A DNA stretch of 6,804 nucleotides, from assembly GCA_031119195.1 (NCBI GenBank), contig JAVHYG010000090.1, forward strand, positions 1 through 6,804, in the 5' to 3' direction. The position numbers were made by a program, and so were the translations under genes. The notes below the pieces were generated by a model, which made no database searches, had not been told where the DNA came from, and worked only from the letters and a program-made list of their open reading frames with translations. Position 1 is the stretch's first letter; each line of letters begins with the position of its first letter. The DNA comes from Rickettsiella sp. GTDB taxonomy: Bacteria > Pseudomonadota > Gammaproteobacteria > Diplorickettsiales > Diplorickettsiaceae. This document shows positions 5,834 to 6,804 of this stretch, in pieces.

Positions 5834-6226
5834 TTAGTATGGAGGGATTAAACGTTTCTCACCGGGTTTGGATACGGCTACATAAACTAGTTCAGCATCT
5901 GATACTTTGATTTCAGTTAATTGTGTTTCGCCTTCTTGGTAACGTTCTGCATAAACTTCTACTTTTATGGTTACAGATGTGTTACCGACTTTAATTACTT
6001 CTGTGTAAAAACTCGCGATATCGTAAATGAATAAGGGTTGTAGAAATTTTAATTCTTTAACCGCAACGGTAACAACAGGGCCTTCTGCACGTCTAGCGGC
6101 TGCAATGGCGCCAGCGATGTCAATCTGTGACATGAGCCAGCCTCCAAAGATATCTCCTCCCTTATTTGCATCGTTGGGTCTTGTTTTGACGCGTAAGGTA
6201 GGATTTAATTGATCGATATTGCCCAC
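5834..6226 (-). CDS. yciA: YciA-type acyl-CoA thioesterase (hotdog fold)
   Basis: YciA hydrolyses a broad range of acyl-CoA thioesters to free acid and CoA in the cytoplasm, and in some bacteria supports envelope lipid balance. The 130-residue protein is a single hotdog domain of normal length. The hallmark segment NDANKGGDIFGGWLMSQID (18-36) includes D36, matching the catalytic Asp in Haemophilus influenzae YciA, and continues IAGAIAA. VVTVAVKELKFLQPL (51-65) and TSVTIKVEVYAE (83-94) follow the family pattern. The start is GTG at 6226, supported by AAGG seven bases upstream; an in-frame stop shortly upstream rules out a much longer protein. It is a single gene, convergent with minE, with a strong palindrome about 50 bases before its start. 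Substrate preference cannot be read from the sequence. Confidence 0.92.
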   Translation of the reverse strand: MGNIDQLNPTLRVKTRPNDANKGGDIFGGWLMSQIDIAGAIAAARRAEGPVVTVAVKELKFLQPLFIYDIASFYTEVIKVGNTSVTIKVEVYAERYQEGETQLTEIKVSDAELVYVAVSKPGEKRLIPPY

Positions 6227-6274
6227 AACAAAACCTTGCCTTTAGTAGGATAATGAAGACTCTAGTATATACCC

Positions 6275-6301
6275 ATTGTATTTAAAATTGTGAATTCACA
6301 A
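6275..6301 (-). promoter_or_regulatory. Candidate yciA promoter overlapping a palindrome
   Basis: On the minus strand TTGTGA (6301-6296) precedes TACAAT (6280-6275) by 15 bases. The -10 differs from TATAAT by one base; the -35 is weaker and the spacing is short. A start near 6268 would leave a leader of about 40 bases before the GTG. The boxes lie inside the palindrome at 6277-6310. Confidence 0.4.
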
Positions 6302-6310
6302 TTTAATACA
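6277..6310. promoter_or_regulatory. 34-base palindrome upstream of yciA, probable operator
   Basis: The two half-sites TGTATTTAAAATTGTGAA and TTCACAATTTAATACA are inverted repeats differing only by a two-base slip, around a perfect 20-base core centred on GAATTC (6293-6294 midpoint). It covers the candidate yciA promoter, as expected of a dimeric repressor site. It ends about 50 bases before the yciA start codon. As RNA it could also form a long hairpin, but no T-run follows on either strand, so a terminator is unlikely. The cognate regulator is unknown. Confidence 0.5.
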
Positions 6311-6589
6311 TACTTTTTACGATTCTCACCTTAAATGCCTGCGTAAACTTTGCAGGGGTATGGCATGTGATTATGCCGATCGTAATGTATTTGAAAAGTT
6401 CGTACCTTCAAATGTTGCAATTACTGCGTGGCATAGGCTTTTGTGATTAAAACTCAGTTTTTTTAACCTGCCAGATGAGATGTTCTTGTTATTTCTTATT
6501 AAATAATCTAATAGATTTTCTTAATTCTTATATAGTAGAATAACGTGGGATGGGCCTGCAACGAATGATTTTTTTGGATCAGTGACTGA

Positions 6590-6719
6590 CTGGACTTACG
6601 CGAAAAGCCGTCTTTTGTTGCCAACTTTTCTGGGTACTCATTTACATTTAAGTAAACAGTGTTCCTCGAAAAGTCGGCGCCGCGCTACATCCAAAATTTA
6701 ATTTTTCGCGTAAGTCCAG
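6590..6719. mobile_element. MITE-like element, copy 2, with 5-base target duplication
   Basis: This 130-base element has perfect 17-base terminal inverted repeats, CTGGACTTACGCGAAAA (6590-6606) and TTTTCGCGTAAGTCCAG (6703-6719). The direct repeat ACTGA flanks it on both sides (6585-6589 and 6720-6724). It aligns with copy 1 (3204-3349) over its whole length in the same orientation, differing by scattered substitutions and lacking about 16 internal bases. The shared core includes TACTCATTTACATTT, GAAAAGTCGGCGCCGCG and CCAAAATT. Perfect ends suggest this copy is younger or better preserved than copy 1. It carries no coding capacity. Confidence 0.87.
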
Positions 6720-6804
6720 ACTGAGATTATTTTTGGTATGGCAATGCGTAAAATCCGTTTGTAATACACAAACATTAGAATAATTAAAATTAAGGGTTTT
6801 GTAT

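Larger units (their letters stand above)
6227..6804. other. Long gene-free region after the yciA start, to the window end
   Basis: No open frame with coding character was found in these 578 bases. They hold the yciA leader and promoter palindrome (6275-6310), a run of three small hairpins (6338-6356 CCTGC/GCAGG, 6362-6377 GGCAT/ATGCC, 6389-6413 ATTTGAA/TTCAAAT), AT-rich filler, the second mobile element copy (6590-6719), and at the far end a hairpin GTTTGT-AATAC-ACAAAC (6757-6773) without a T-run. The next gene must begin beyond 6804. Confidence 0.6.

Noticed and set aside
5686..5910. Plus-strand frame of 74 codons between minE and yciA
   Set aside because: It spans the repeat relic and runs antisense into yciA; no ribosome binding site or coding character.
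6027..6212. Plus-strand frame of 61 codons
   Set aside because: Antisense to the conserved hotdog core of yciA.
6289..6300. CRP site (TGTGA...TCACA)
   Set aside because: The half-sites are separated by two bases instead of the required six, so CRP would not fit.
1..6804. tRNA, rRNA, CRISPR array or prophage attachment site
   Set aside because: No cloverleaf pattern, no evenly spaced repeat array and no integrase or tRNA-derived repeat were seen on either strand.

Overview
The window is a stretch of AT-rich bacterial chromosome (roughly 35-40% GC by eye) carrying conserved housekeeping genes with gammaproteobacterial character: a GroES/GroEL pair under a textbook heat-shock (sigma-32) promoter, RidA, AmpG, SlyB, RecO, MinD-MinE and a YciA-type acyl-CoA thioesterase. 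The protein sequences resemble their E. coli counterparts along their length. The low GC, loose gene packing (several 300-600 base gaps) and dispersed short palindromic elements fit a host-associated member of the Legionellales, for example near Rickettsiella or Coxiella. That placement is inference; no database search was possible.

Layout. 1-563: the start of groEL and all of groES on the minus strand, driven by a sigma-32 promoter (534-563) whose transcript would begin in a 12/11-base inverted repeat (491-530). 634-776: a palindromic MITE-like element (short non-autonomous transposable element) just upstream of ridA (798-1190, plus). 1353-3145: slyB then ampG on the minus strand, 62 bases apart, probably one unit. 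3204-3349: a short inverted-repeat element with a perfect 5-base target duplication, directly upstream of slyB. 3550-4272: recO (minus) with an AT-rich terminator-like palindrome after it. 4553-5646: minD and minE overlapping by 4 bases (plus), with no minC in front. 5834-6226: yciA (minus), convergent with minE, with a strong palindrome over its probable promoter. 6590-6719: a second copy of the 3204-3349 element with its own perfect 5-base target duplication. A diverged piece of the same element's core lies at 5701-5740.

Functionally the genes are separate housekeeping units rather than one pathway: protein folding (GroES/EL), removal of reactive enamines/imines (RidA), cell-wall turnover and envelope integrity (AmpG, SlyB), recombinational repair (RecO), division-site placement (MinDE) and acyl-CoA hydrolysis (YciA). 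I see no clear new multi-gene system. The most interesting material is non-coding: two different families of small non-autonomous mobile elements, a possible operator/hairpin at the groESL start site, and the yciA palindrome. The missing minC next to minDE also deserves a check.
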